Below are positions 28,034-37,362 of a stretch of DNA of 64,000 bases, one piece after another; the first letter of the stretch is position 1, and each line of letters starts with the position of its first letter. The translations under genes were made by a program, and so were the position numbers. This DNA comes from Yoonia sediminilitoris (GTDB taxonomy: Bacteria > Pseudomonadota > Alphaproteobacteria > Rhodobacterales > Rhodobacteraceae): NCBI RefSeq assembly GCF_003058085.1, contig NZ_QBUD01000017.1, forward strand, positions 1 through 64,000, read 5' to 3'. Below the pieces are notes generated by a model, which was given only the letters and a program-made list of their open reading frames with translations, was not told the origin of the DNA and did not search any database.

Positions 28034-28987
28034 TCAGTCAGAGGTTTGTGCGAACTGCCAGCGCGTTATCTGGTTGTAGGGCGCGTCAGGGCCAACTTTG
28101 ATTGAGGGAAAGGTTGGATTGTTCGGCGCATCGGGCCAGCTTTGCGCCTCAACCGCAAGCCCTTTGTAGGATGTGCGTCCATCATAGATTTGCAGCCCCG
28201 GTTCGGTGGTCGCCAAGCGCATGGTGACACCGGAATTGCCACGCAATGACAAAACCTCGCGCAGCGCGGTTCGCCGGTCGGACAGGCAGAAATTATTGTC
28301 AAAGGGCGGGTTCTTTACCGTGATGACCCGGGCCTGCCGAAAGTCCATTTCCGTTCCGGTGACATCGCAAATTTCGCCAGTTGGATAGTCGTCTGCAGTT
28401 GACGGTAAATAGCGGTCCGCATCAATCCAGAGCTGGTGACCGTCCCAGCGGTCGCTGCCATCTAGGTTCCAGTAGCTGTGGTTGGCAAAATTCATGGCGG
28501 TCACTTCGTCGGTGGTCCCCGTGATCGTCAAGGTAAGCATGGCGGGGGCCGCGACCTCGAACCGGGCGGTGATATGGCGGTTGCCGGGCAGGCCGCACAT
28601 CCCGTCGGGCAGCGTCAATGTCATCACGGCGTGCGTGGATGAAACTTCGGCCACGGTCCAGACTTGAAGATGTGTGCCCTCTGCCCCGGAGTGAAGGTGA
28701 ATGCGTCCGTCCTGATTGCGCTCAAGCTCGTGCATCATGCCGCCCAGTCGGATGCGCGCATTGCTGATCCGGTTTACGATAGGACCGATCAGGGAACCGT
28801 GGTGGCGCATTGCCCCTTCATAGTCGGCCAGATTGTCGGAACCGAGCGTCAGGTTGTGGTCCACCCCGGCAAGCCGCACATCCTGCAACATTACGCCCAG
28901 CGTCAAAAGCTGCACGGTCAGATCGCCAGCCTGTAGCTTTATCTGGTGCACCTCTTGCCCGCGCGCTGTCGTTCCAAACGGCCTCAA
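28034..28987 (-). CDS. galM: aldose 1-epimerase (galactose mutarotase)
   Basis: About 317 residues starting from a TTG at 28987 that overlaps the stop of the upstream beta-galactosidase (TTGA); an ATG at 29035 is in frame but gives an untypical N-terminus. Family features are GPIVNRISNARIRLGG with the substrate asparagine-arginine, the catalytic histidine in NHSYWNLDG, and the catalytic glutamate in KGLAVEAQSWPDAPN. It converts beta- to alpha-galactose (or glucose) released by the neighbouring GH42 enzyme. It is last in the sugar operon. Confidence 0.88.
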   Translation of the reverse strand: MRPFGTTARGQEVHQIKLQAGDLTVQLLTLGVMLQDVRLAGVDHNLTLGSDNLADYEGAMRHHGSLIGPIVNRISNARIRLGGMMHELERNQDGRIHLHSGAEGTHLQVWTVAEVSSTHAVMTLTLPDGMCGLPGNRHITARFEVAAPAMLTLTITGTTDEVTAMNFANHSYWNLDGSDRWDGHQLWIDADRYLPSTADDYPTGEICDVTGTEMDFRQARVITVKNPPFDNNFCLSDRRTALREVLSLRGNSGVTMRLATTEPGLQIYDGRTSYKGLAVEAQSWPDAPNNPTFPSIKVGPDAPYNQITRWQFAQTSD

Positions 28988-30885
28988 AGGGTTTCCCAAT
29001 GCACACCGGCTGCGGGGATCATCCGGTCGCCCCACTTTTGCGCCTTTGGCGCGTAGTTGAAGACAAAGCGATGCGTGGCTGTGTCGCGAATCCGCAATCC
29101 TTCAGGCAGATCATGGGCGGACAGGTCCAGTTCTGCGGCGATCGCGCGGATGATCTTGTCAAAGGTGGCGTCATCGGGCCAGCCGGCCAGATAGCGCAGA
29201 TGTGGGCCGCCCATGATCGCCGGTTGCCCGGTCTTGGTGTGCAGATGCACGTCGGCCTTCCCTTCGACATGTTCGAACCAATGGCGGAAACGGCCTTTGT
29301 CCTGTAGTTTCACCTTACTTGTCGGGGGGATGCTTTCGGTCAGGGTGACGGTCGCGTCTACACCGGGCAGATCAGGCCCGAGTGGCACAGGAATGGCCAG
29401 TTCTTCGGTTTTTGTATCGGTTCGCGGACCCAGCAGGGCGATGCCTTTAAAGTGCGCCAATGCGTCGCGCAGCTTGTCTGACAAATGCATGACCCCCGGT
29501 GCAAGGACCATAGGGTAACCGGACAGGTCGGTCGTATCGGGGGGCAGGATATCAATATTCAGACCGGCCCGCCGCAGTGCACGGTAAGCCGCGAAGGCAA
29601 GCCGGAACATGTCAAAATCCGCACCTTGCGGCTGTGTTTCCCACGCCCACGCGCTTTCATAATCAAAGATCAATGCCGCCTGCGCCGTGGCTGTGCCCAC
29701 ATCCGGGAGCGCCGCGATTTCATCGGCGACCTGACGTGCCTCTGCCAGCGCAGGGGCTGGCGCGCTATCGGGCCGCAAGAGGCCCGCGTGCATCTGTTCC
29801 TGCGCAAGCGGTGCCTGCCGCCAACGGAAATAGCAGACAGTTTCGGCACCATGGGCAAATGCTTCCCACGCCCAGAGCCGGGCCATACCGGGCAGGGGGG
29901 CAGGGTTGTAGGGCGCCCAGTTCACCGGGCCGGGTTGTTGTTCCATCACCCACATTCGTCCATGCCCAACGGCCCGGTAAAGGTCGTGGTGAAACGCTTG
30001 ATTGTCGGGGTGCCCCTGACGCAAGAAAGTTTGCTTGAAACTTGCGCTGCCTTCCAGCCGATCAGATAGGAAGCCAATAGGGTAACTATCCCACGACGCG
30101 ATATCAAGGTCGGCCCCAACCTTCCAATGATCGAAATTTGTCACCCTTCCCATATAGTTATGGATCAAAGGTGCCACAGTGTAGCGGCGCAGTTCATCCG
30201 CCTGCACCCTGTTGAAGGCAACAACCTGATCGGACGCATAGCGCCGGAACGCCATCACATGCGCCGGGTTCGGTTCGGTTACAGTCAGGTTGGGCAGGTC
30301 GATCTGGTCAAAACGATCATATTCCATCGACCAGAACACATTGCCCCATGCCCGGTTCAGCGCGTCGGTCGACTGATAGCGTTGTGCCAGCCAGTCCTGA
30401 AAGCCTCGTTGCGCTGCATCGGAGTAACTCAGCGTTGTATCGTGGCAGTCATATTCATTGTCGATCTGCCATGCAGCGATGTGCGGATTCTGCCCGTACC
30501 GCTGCCCCATCAGGCGGGCAATGCGGCGGCATTCGTCCCGGTAAGGCAGGTGGCTGAAATCGTAGTGACGGCGCGAGCCGAACTTGCGCGGGCGACCTTC
30601 CGCATCAACAGGCAGCATGTCAGGGTACTTGTCCAGCATCCAGCGCGGCGGCGTGGCTGTCGGTGTGCCAAGAATGATCTTCAGGCCTGCGCCGCCCAAA
30701 ACGTCAATCGCCTGATCCAGCCAGTCCCACGTCAGCGTGCCTGGCTGCGGTTCCATCCGGCTCCACCCGAATTCGCCAATCCGCACCCATGTCAGACCCG
30801 CATCAACCATGCGTCGGGCATCGTCGGCCCACTGGTCTTGTGGCCAATGTTCAGGATAATAGCAGACGCCGAGCGTGCGTTTCAT
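28984..30885 (-). CDS. GH42 beta-galactosidase
   Basis: A 633-residue glycoside hydrolase of family 42. The start at 30885 (MKRTLGVCYYPEHWPQDQW) gives the canonical N-terminus; a longer frame upstream is not supported. The acid/base glutamate lies in AAWQIDNEYDCHD and the nucleophile glutamate in WVMEQQPGPVNWAPYN. A trimerisation domain and a C-terminal beta domain follow. There is no signal peptide, so it acts on oligosaccharides after import, consistent with the sugar ABC genes in the same run. It releases galactose for the De Ley-Doudoroff enzymes encoded upstream. Confidence 0.92.
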   Translation of the reverse strand: MKRTLGVCYYPEHWPQDQWADDARRMVDAGLTWVRIGEFGWSRMEPQPGTLTWDWLDQAIDVLGGAGLKIILGTPTATPPRWMLDKYPDMLPVDAEGRPRKFGSRRHYDFSHLPYRDECRRIARLMGQRYGQNPHIAAWQIDNEYDCHDTTLSYSDAAQRGFQDWLAQRYQSTDALNRAWGNVFWSMEYDRFDQIDLPNLTVTEPNPAHVMAFRRYASDQVVAFNRVQADELRRYTVAPLIHNYMGRVTNFDHWKVGADLDIASWDSYPIGFLSDRLEGSASFKQTFLRQGHPDNQAFHHDLYRAVGHGRMWVMEQQPGPVNWAPYNPAPLPGMARLWAWEAFAHGAETVCYFRWRQAPLAQEQMHAGLLRPDSAPAPALAEARQVADEIAALPDVGTATAQAALIFDYESAWAWETQPQGADFDMFRLAFAAYRALRRAGLNIDILPPDTTDLSGYPMVLAPGVMHLSDKLRDALAHFKGIALLGPRTDTKTEELAIPVPLGPDLPGVDATVTLTESIPPTSKVKLQDKGRFRHWFEHVEGKADVHLHTKTGQPAIMGGPHLRYLAGWPDDATFDKIIRAIAAELDLSAHDLPEGLRIRDTATHRFVFNYAPKAQKWGDRMIPAAGVHWETL

Positions 30886-30922
30886 GGGGCAGCCTTGTTG
30901 TGTTGGTCGGAAACTGGAAAGG

Positions 30923-31750
30923 TCAGAGCAGAACCTGATGCTCCGTTTGTCCGGCGGTATCGGTGGTGACGCAAAAGGTTTTGCCATCGTCCGTGCCTGC
31001 GGGGTCCAGATCAGTGGCAGCAGACGTGCAGTACAGCGTTTTCAGGTCCTTGCCCCCAAAGGCGGGGCAACTGGTTTGGGTGGCAGGAAAACTGACGGTC
31101 TGAAGCAAGCTTCCATCCGGCGCATACTGGGCTACCCGACCGGCCCCCCATTGCGCGTTCCAAAGGTTGCCCGTGGCATCCACGACCGCCCCATCGACGC
31201 CAAAGCGTTCGCCGCTCAGATCCAGATGCACCTCTGCGACGCCGTCAGGCCAGCCGTCGGAGCCAAGCTGCCATTTCATGATCTTCCCGACCTCCGTATC
31301 AACGTAGAAGGCAGCCTGACCATCGGGGGCGAAACATATCGCATTGCTGATCGTCACGTCTGCGACCAGTTTACGTAATTCGCCTTTGTAATAGCGATAG
31401 ATCGCGCCCGCTTGCGGCTCTGCGTTAATGCCCATCGTGCCGATCCAGAACCCGCCCTGCGGGTCGGCCCGGCCATCGTTTGAGCGGGTGACCGGATTGT
31501 TCGCCTCAAGGTCGCACAGTTTTTTCTGTGCGCCGGTCTCAAGATCAAACCGCATCAACTGCTTGCTGGACGCGATCATCAGCGTGGTGTCATCCACCCA
31601 GCCCGCCGCCGAGACATATTCGTCGAATTGCCAGTGGTGTCCTTTGGTGTGCAGGCGTTTTTCCAGAATATCGAACCAGAAGAACTGTTGTCGTTGGGGA
31701 TGCCAAAGCGGGCCTTCGCCGAGTGTACAGGTCGTGTCGTCATAGATCAT
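30923..31750 (-). CDS. SMP-30/gluconolactonase family lactonase
   Basis: A 275-residue six-bladed propeller protein. CTLGEGPLWHPQRQQFFWFD has the metal-binding glutamate at the start, while RSNDGRADPQGGFWIGTMG and DGAVVDATGNLWNAQWG hold further ligands of the SMP-30 family. Placed between the beta-galactosidase and the galactonate aldolase and kinase genes, the expected substrate is galactono-lactone (or arabinono- or fuconolactone). Its ATG overlaps the stop region of dgoA's neighbour by four bases, so it is translationally coupled to dgoA. Confidence 0.85.
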   Translation of the reverse strand: MIYDDTTCTLGEGPLWHPQRQQFFWFDILEKRLHTKGHHWQFDEYVSAAGWVDDTTLMIASSKQLMRFDLETGAQKKLCDLEANNPVTRSNDGRADPQGGFWIGTMGINAEPQAGAIYRYYKGELRKLVADVTISNAICFAPDGQAAFYVDTEVGKIMKWQLGSDGWPDGVAEVHLDLSGERFGVDGAVVDATGNLWNAQWGAGRVAQYAPDGSLLQTVSFPATQTSCPAFGGKDLKTLYCTSAATDLDPAGTDDGKTFCVTTDTAGQTEHQVLL

Positions 31751-32352
31751 TGCGCGGCCTCATCATAAGCGGCGACCATGTCGCGGGCGCGCGTAGCGAC
31801 CTCGTCCACCCCAAGTCCGGGCTTGTAAAGGGCAGAGCCGATGCCAAAACCATCCGCGCTTGCCGCCATCCATTGCGCGAAATTGTCAGGGCCAGCCCCG
31901 CCCACGGCATAGACTTGCGTGCCAGGGGGCAGAACCGCGCGGATCGCCTTGATCCCCTCCGGCCCCAGCAGGCTGGCGGGAAAGATTTTCAGCCCGTCTG
32001 CCCCAGCTTTGAGGGCCGCGAAACATTCGGTGGGTGTCATGACGCCGGGCCAGCTTTCCATGCCTGCGGCCTTGGTCGCGACGATCACCCGCTGGTCGCA
32101 GTTGGGCGACACGACCAACTTGCCACCCGCCTGCGCCACGCGCCCCACATCGTCGGTCGATAGCACCGTACCTGCCCCGATCAGGGCGCTGTCCCCGTGG
32201 GCGTCGACCATCGATTTGATGCTGGCAAATGGATCGGGCGAGTTGAGGGGCACTTCGATCTTGGTGATACCCGCGTCGATCAAAGCACCGCACATGTCTG
32301 CGGCCTCGGCGGGGGTGACGCCGCGCAGGATGGCGATCAAAGGGCGAGTCAT
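31747..32352 (-). CDS. dgoA: 2-dehydro-3-deoxy-6-phosphogalactonate aldolase
   Basis: A 201-residue KDPG/KDPGal-type class I aldolase. AILRGVTPAEA has the substrate-loop arginine, IEVPLNSPDPFASI holds the catalytic glutamate, and LKIFPASLLGPEG contains the Schiff-base lysine. The neighbouring kinase for 2-dehydro-3-deoxygalactonate makes the galactonate isomer more likely than KDPG. It overlaps the lactonase gene by four bases and follows dgoK by three. Confidence 0.9.
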   Translation of the reverse strand: MTRPLIAILRGVTPAEAADMCGALIDAGITKIEVPLNSPDPFASIKSMVDAHGDSALIGAGTVLSTDDVGRVAQAGGKLVVSPNCDQRVIVATKAAGMESWPGVMTPTECFAALKAGADGLKIFPASLLGPEGIKAIRAVLPPGTQVYAVGGAGPDNFAQWMAASADGFGIGSALYKPGLGVDEVATRARDMVAAYDEAAQ

Positions 32353-32355
32353 GGG

Positions 32356-33255
32356 TTATCCTTTCAGGCGGCGATAGGCGGCCGTGAGCCCTGCCAATGT
32401 GATCGCGTCGCCTTTGACTTGTGTTGCAGGGGCCGATTGCGCGGCAAGCGCATCGACATAGCGTTTTGACAGGCCACCGGCACCGATCACGGCAATCTGC
32501 TGGCCCAGCCAATAGGGCTTGGCCGCTGCCAGTTCGGTGCCGATCAGAAGCCCCGAAAGCCGTGCTTTGGCCGCCGCCGCGGGCAGGCCATGCAACAACC
32601 CCTCGGCGCGCAGGGAGAACAGCCGCGCTGCAATCCGCTCGGGGCGGGCCATACCGTCTGCCAACCCGGAGTCAAACGCAGCGCCATCCCAGTCGTCGGA
32701 CGCGACGGAGTGGCGCAGTACGCTATGTTGCGAAAGCAGCGCGAACAGCTCGCCCGTCATGAATGTCTGAAAGCTGACAACCTCATCGGCACTGACATGA
32801 ACCCATTTTGTGTGGGTGCCGGGCAGGCAGATGATGCCATCCCACTTGGGATTCAGTTCCAGAAAGCCAGCGATTTGCGTTTCTTCGCCGCGCATTACGT
32901 CGGCGGGGCTTTCCTGTTTGATACCGGGAATGACATGCACGGTCAGGTCGGGGGTCTTGCAGGGGGCCTGCGCGAACGCCTCTCGTGCGACGGGACATGG
33001 CACGGCCGCATAGGGCGCCTCGACCCAGCCTTGGCGGGATCCGACCATGCCGCAGGCAAGGACTGTGGTCGGTCCTTGCATCCATGGGCCGATCACATCC
33101 AGCAGCGCAGGTTCGAACTGCTCTGGGGTGAGCTTGCTCATGCCATTGTCTGACGCGCCTTCCGCCAAGACAGTGCCAGAGCCTGACATCGCCCAGGCCC
33201 GCATGTTGGTTGTTCCCCAATCAACAGCGATCCAGTCTGGCTGTATGTCCGTCAT
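32356..33255 (-). CDS. dgoK: 2-dehydro-3-deoxygalactonokinase
   Basis: A 299-residue kinase of the DgoK family. IAVDWGTTNMRAW is the N-terminal phosphate-binding motif, IICLPGTHTKWVHV the family's central motif, and the C-terminal part has IGAGGLSKRY. The start at 33255 gives the correct N-terminus; a longer open frame is only read-through into the upstream gene. It overlaps the SDR gene by four bases. The product is substrate for the DgoA aldolase encoded next. Confidence 0.93.
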   Translation of the reverse strand: MTDIQPDWIAVDWGTTNMRAWAMSGSGTVLAEGASDNGMSKLTPEQFEPALLDVIGPWMQGPTTVLACGMVGSRQGWVEAPYAAVPCPVAREAFAQAPCKTPDLTVHVIPGIKQESPADVMRGEETQIAGFLELNPKWDGIICLPGTHTKWVHVSADEVVSFQTFMTGELFALLSQHSVLRHSVASDDWDGAAFDSGLADGMARPERIAARLFSLRAEGLLHGLPAAAAKARLSGLLIGTELAAAKPYWLGQQIAVIGAGGLSKRYVDALAAQSAPATQVKGDAITLAGLTAAYRRLKG

Positions 33256-34010
33256 CCTGTTGTCACCACACCGCCATCGATTACAATTGTCTGCCCCGTC
33301 ATCATGGCTGATGCATCCGAGGCCAGAAACAAGGTCCCGCCCACCATATCTTCGGGTTGCATGAATTCTGCAAGACACTGGCGGTCCAGATGGGCCGCTT
33401 TGGCCTTTGGTTCGGCCCAAAGCGCAAGCTGTTTTTCGGTCATGACCCAGCCCGGTGCAATGGCATTGACCCTGATTCCCTTTGGGCCAAAGGCGCGGGC
33501 CAAAGACCGTGTCATGCCCGAGATACCTGCATTTGCAGTCGTGTAGGGGACCAGATTACCCATCCCCAACATGTAAGACGTTGAGGAATAGTTGATGATC
33601 GACCCTTTCGCGGCCATCCGTTCAGCCGCTTTCTGACAACTGAAGAAATAGGCTTTGAGGTTAACCGCCTGCATGTCATCCCAGATGTCGGGGGTCACGG
33701 CAGCAACGTCATAGCGCATGTCATTGGCGGCATTGTTGACGACCGCCTTGAATGGCCCGTGCGCGTCGGCGGCCCTGTCCATGGCATCATGCATTGCACT
33801 TGTATCTGTCACATCGCACTGGGTGAAAAGCGGCGGGTGCGCGGCTGTTGCGCCAAGCTCATCTACGAAACCCGCGGCATCGACAAAATCGACAAACGCG
33901 ACCTTGGCCCCTTGTGCGCAAAAAGCGGCGGTCAGTGCTGCCCCGATACCGGTGCCACCGCCGGTAATGAAAACCGATGCATCGGCGAGATCATGAAAAG
34001 TGGCAGTCAT
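33252..34010 (-). CDS. SDR-family sugar dehydrogenase, YxxxN variant
   Basis: A 252-residue Rossmann protein with TGGGTGIGAALT for the nucleotide and FVDFVD at the end of strand 2. The catalytic tyrosine is in VPYTTANAGISGMTR, but the expected lysine of YxxxK is asparagine. The rest (VNAIAPGWVMTEKQ and MMTGQTIVIDGGVVTTG) is ordinary. By position it should supply the first oxidation of the pathway, galactose (or another aldose) to lactone. The substitution makes activity uncertain. GTG/ATG alternatives upstream were rejected because MTATFHDLADASVFITGGGT is the natural start. Confidence 0.82.
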   Translation of the reverse strand: MTATFHDLADASVFITGGGTGIGAALTAAFCAQGAKVAFVDFVDAAGFVDELGATAAHPPLFTQCDVTDTSAMHDAMDRAADAHGPFKAVVNNAANDMRYDVAAVTPDIWDDMQAVNLKAYFFSCQKAAERMAAKGSIINYSSTSYMLGMGNLVPYTTANAGISGMTRSLARAFGPKGIRVNAIAPGWVMTEKQLALWAEPKAKAAHLDRQCLAEFMQPEDMVGGTLFLASDASAMMTGQTIVIDGGVVTTG

Positions 34011-34029
34011 TATCGCTCCGTTGTGGGTT

Positions 34030-34878
34030 TTACTTGACGGCGCCAAGGGTCAAACCCGCGATGAAATGCTTTTGCATCAGAAAGAACATCGCAACAGGGG
34101 GCAAAGCGGCAACAATCGACCCCGCGCTCATCAGGTGATAGGCAGCGCGGAATTGCGAGTTGAATTCGGTGATGCCTGCGGTGACGGGCTGCGCACCTGG
34201 TCCTTGGGTCAACACGACGGCCCAGAAATAATCGTTCCAGATGAAGGTAAAGATCAGCACGGCGAGTGCCGCCAGCGCGGGCTTCATCAATGGCAGGACC
34301 ACGAACCAGAAGATGCGCCATTCCGCGACCCCCTCGACGCGCGCGGCCTCGATCAATGGAAAGGGCAGGGCCCGGATAAAGTTGCGCATGAAGAGCGTGC
34401 AAAATCCGGTTTGAAAGGCGATGTGAAACAGGATCAGCCCGGTTTTCGTATCATAAAGGTTCAGACCGATGGTCAGGTCACGCACCGGGACCATCAGAAT
34501 CTGGAACGGCACGAAGTTGCCTGCGATGAACATGAAAAAGATCAGCAGGTTGCCCTTGAACTTGTAAACGCCCAACGCAAACCCGGCCATGCAGGACAGG
34601 GCCACTGCGCCGATCACGGTGGGGATGGTGATGAAGAGTGAGTTCATCAGATAGCGCGGCATGTTGGATTCAAAGAATACCTTGCCGTAGTTGGTGAACC
34701 CCTCAAAACTGCTGGGTACGCCCCAATAATTGCCGTTGGTAAAATCGGCATCAGGCTTGATGGAAAACAATGCGACAGCCAGTAGCGGCAGAAGCCACGC
34801 AATCAGGACAAGCGGCAGGATAATCTGATAAGAGATTTGCCACTGCCGTGACGATTTTTCGATAGGTGTCGGAAACAT
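34030..34878 (-). CDS. sugar ABC transporter permease (MalG type)
   Basis: A 282-residue inner-membrane permease of the CUT1 class. Six hydrophobic segments and the coupling loop EAARVEGVAEWRIFWFVVLP (EAA motif) are visible. MFPTPIEKSSRQWQISYQII is the start, overlapping the stop of the MalF-type permease gene by a few bases (ATGA). It works with that permease, the binding protein upstream and the ATPase gene across the divergent region. Confidence 0.92.
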   Translation of the reverse strand: MFPTPIEKSSRQWQISYQIILPLVLIAWLLPLLAVALFSIKPDADFTNGNYWGVPSSFEGFTNYGKVFFESNMPRYLMNSLFITIPTVIGAVALSCMAGFALGVYKFKGNLLIFFMFIAGNFVPFQILMVPVRDLTIGLNLYDTKTGLILFHIAFQTGFCTLFMRNFIRALPFPLIEAARVEGVAEWRIFWFVVLPLMKPALAALAVLIFTFIWNDYFWAVVLTQGPGAQPVTAGITEFNSQFRAAYHLMSAGSIVAALPPVAMFFLMQKHFIAGLTLGAVK

Positions 34879-35807
34879 CAGCGCGCTCCCTTTTCGTCTT
34901 GATACATCGACCACAGGAAGTAGACGATGAAGCCAAGCATGATGAAGAACAGGACCACGGCGATGGCCGCACCATAGCCCATGCGGAACCCGAATTCGGA
35001 CAGCGATTCCTCGAACATGTAAAATGACAGGACGCGCGTTGACCCGAACGGCCCGCCGTTGGTCATCACACTGATCAGGTCGAACGACCGCAGCGCGCCG
35101 ATGATGGTGACGACAAAGGCAATGAATGTCGCGGGTTTCAACTGCGGCAGGATCACATACCACAGCATCTTGTAGCCCTTGGCCCCGTCAAGCCGCGCGG
35201 CCTCGACCTGTTCGGGATCAACGGCGTTGAGTCCGGTCAGATAAAGGATCATGCAATAGGCCGTCTGCGGCCAGAGCCCGGCGGCGATGATGCCGTAGGT
35301 GGCGGTGTTGGGGTTCCCCAGAACGCCGCCTTTGATATCCAGCCCAAAGAAGCCGATGATGATTTCAAACAGACCCACATTGGGCAGGTAGAACCATGAA
35401 AACACCAGCCCGACAACGACCTGTGAAATCACGAAAGGAAAGAAAAACAGCGACTTGTAAAGCCGGATGCCGCGCACTGTCTGGTTCAGGAAAAGCGCTA
35501 TGAACAGACCCGCCGGGATCGCCAACAGATAAAGCACCAGCCAGCGCAGGTTATTCCAGAAGGACACTTCGAACTTACGGTCGATGCTTTGGTCGCCGAT
35601 GCCCAGCAGGCGTTCGTAGTTCGCTGTGCCGACCCATGTTTTTTCCCCCAGACCGTCCCATTCGTGCAGGGAGATCCAGAAAGACTGGCCAATGGGAATG
35701 ATCACATAGACGGCAAAAAACAGCATGGCAGGGGCCAGAAACAGCCATGGCGTAATGGCAATTTCATTGCGCTTGTACCAGCTGCGATGGGTGTCGGCGG
35801 ATGCCAT
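34878..35807 (-). CDS. sugar ABC transporter permease (MalF/UgpA type)
   Basis: A 309-residue CUT1-class permease. ITPWLFLAPAMLFFAVYVII is the first membrane helix, and VEAARLDGAKGYKMLWYVIL is the EAA coupling loop. It is translationally coupled to the MalG-type gene. The 128 bases before it contain two stem-loops that follow the binding-protein gene and may lower permease expression relative to the binding protein. Confidence 0.92.
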   Translation of the reverse strand: MASADTHRSWYKRNEIAITPWLFLAPAMLFFAVYVIIPIGQSFWISLHEWDGLGEKTWVGTANYERLLGIGDQSIDRKFEVSFWNNLRWLVLYLLAIPAGLFIALFLNQTVRGIRLYKSLFFFPFVISQVVVGLVFSWFYLPNVGLFEIIIGFFGLDIKGGVLGNPNTATYGIIAAGLWPQTAYCMILYLTGLNAVDPEQVEAARLDGAKGYKMLWYVILPQLKPATFIAFVVTIIGALRSFDLISVMTNGGPFGSTRVLSFYMFEESLSEFGFRMGYGAAIAVVLFFIMLGFIVYFLWSMYQDEKGAR

Positions 35808-35879
35808 GATTTGCCTCCCCTTGGGTCAACACATGCGAAAGACCCTTCATGGTCTTGCGGATGCGTTGGAGCGTGGATT

Positions 35880-35929
35880 GCACCCACCCTTTGCGCAGGG
35901 TGGGTGCTGGCAGGCGGGGAAACCCCGCC
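35880..35929 (-). terminator. two stem-loops between binding protein and permease genes
   Basis: GCACCCACCCT/AGGGTGGGTGC (35880-35907) forms an 11-bp stem with a 6-base loop, and GGCGGGG/CCCCGCC (35913-35929) a 7-bp stem. There is no U run, so partial termination or mRNA stabilisation at the 3' end of the binding-protein message is more likely than complete termination. Confidence 0.65.
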
Positions 35930-35935
35930 AAGCCG

Positions 35936-37201
35936 TTATTGATAGATGCGCTGGCGTGTCTCTTCGAGACGGGCAAGGATGTCATCAAGGTTGTCTGGGA
36001 ACACCATGAACTCCTGCAGACCTTCCATGCCGACGGATGCCATTTCCGCATCAAAGTCGCGGTCAAAGAACTGCATGATGCCGCCTGTGGCGTTGGTCGA
36101 CAGCATGTTGAAGCCCTGTTCAAGGAACTTGTCGTTGTCGATGGAGGCGTTTGCATTCACTGGCAACTGACCCAGCGCATCACCGGCGTTGATCTTGGTC
36201 TGCACGTCGGCAGATGTCACAAACCGCAGGAATTCCTTGGCGGCGTCCATGTTCTGCGCGCCAGATGCGATGTGGAAAGTATCCGTTGGCGCATCTTCGG
36301 CATAAGCCACGTCAGGATTGATCGTTGGGAACTGGTAGAAGTCCAGTTGATCATCTGTCAGCCCGCCTTCGCGCATGGCGGCGACGGCAAAGTTACCCAT
36401 CAGATAAGCGGCTGCTTCGCCGTTCAGCATGAAGGGCAGGGCTTCCTGCCAGCTGTAGTTCTGGTGGTCGTCGATAAAGGCGCCCATGTCGATCAGCTGA
36501 CGCCAGTTGGCGAATGTCTGGCGAACGCGGTCATCTGTCCATGCGACTTCGCCACGTGCCAGTGCCATATGGAAATCATAGCCATTGGTGCGCGAGTTGA
36601 TGTAGTCAAACCAGCCGCCGGCGGTCCACAGGAACTTGGTGCCGATGGTGTAGCATTTGACGCCATTGTCCAGAAGGGTCTGGCAGTTGGCCATCTCTTC
36701 TTCCCATGTGGTGGGCTCGGACAGGCCGTATTGGTCAAACAGGTCTTTGCGGTAGTAAACGCCCCACTGGTAGTAGGTGTAGGGCACGCCCCACTGTTTG
36801 CCATCCAATGTCATCGCACCTTTGGTCGATGCCAGTGCTGCCATTTCTTCCTCTGCCCACAGGTCAGAGATATCGGCAAAGAGACCAGCGTCCACGTAGG
36901 GGCGCATCCGGTTGGCGGCGTACCAGTTCACCACGTCGGGCGGGTTCGCACCCAACGCGTTACGGATTTGTGTTTTCCACGCCTCGCGGTCAACAACAGT
37001 CAGTTCGATGTTCAGGTCAGGGTGAAGGGCGCTAAAATCAGCGACAAGCCCTTCCATGACTGCGCGCGGCGCAGGGTTCGACATGTCTGATGTAATCTTC
37101 AGGTCGCCGGACAGCGCGGCATGTGCATCGGCAAAAGCAGCAGATGCTGCAATACCCGATGCAACCACCGCCGCGAGCGACGTTTTCAAAATGGAATGCA
37201 T
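35936..37201 (-). CDS. sugar ABC transporter substrate-binding protein
   Basis: A 421-residue extracellular family 1 binding protein. The ATG at 37201 has GGGAGGA four bases upstream, and the product begins with a signal peptide (TSLAAVVASGIAASAAFADA). LKITSDMSNPAPRAVMEGLV opens the mature protein. Length and pattern suit binding of mono- or oligosaccharides; a galactoside is inferred from the neighbouring GH42 and dgo genes. It is first in the leftward sugar operon and divergent from the IclR regulator. Confidence 0.9.
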   Translation of the reverse strand: MHSILKTSLAAVVASGIAASAAFADAHAALSGDLKITSDMSNPAPRAVMEGLVADFSALHPDLNIELTVVDREAWKTQIRNALGANPPDVVNWYAANRMRPYVDAGLFADISDLWAEEEMAALASTKGAMTLDGKQWGVPYTYYQWGVYYRKDLFDQYGLSEPTTWEEEMANCQTLLDNGVKCYTIGTKFLWTAGGWFDYINSRTNGYDFHMALARGEVAWTDDRVRQTFANWRQLIDMGAFIDDHQNYSWQEALPFMLNGEAAAYLMGNFAVAAMREGGLTDDQLDFYQFPTINPDVAYAEDAPTDTFHIASGAQNMDAAKEFLRFVTSADVQTKINAGDALGQLPVNANASIDNDKFLEQGFNMLSTNATGGIMQFFDRDFDAEMASVGMEGLQEFMVFPDNLDDILARLEETRQRIYQ

Positions 37202-37362
37202 GGTGTCCTCCCAATATGCTTCCGTGGTCAAAACAGTTTCATTATTTGAAACATGGTTTTGGATATTGATACTAAAGCGTGACTCGGCTAGGCTTGTCAA
37301 CAGTCCAGGGCGTCACCGGGTGGGGATCGGTGGCAAAGCCCCGCTGGACAAAGGGAGGATAC

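Noticed and set aside
31528-32163. Long plus-strand frames across the lactonase and aldolase genes
   Set aside because: They are shadows of well-recognised minus-strand genes.
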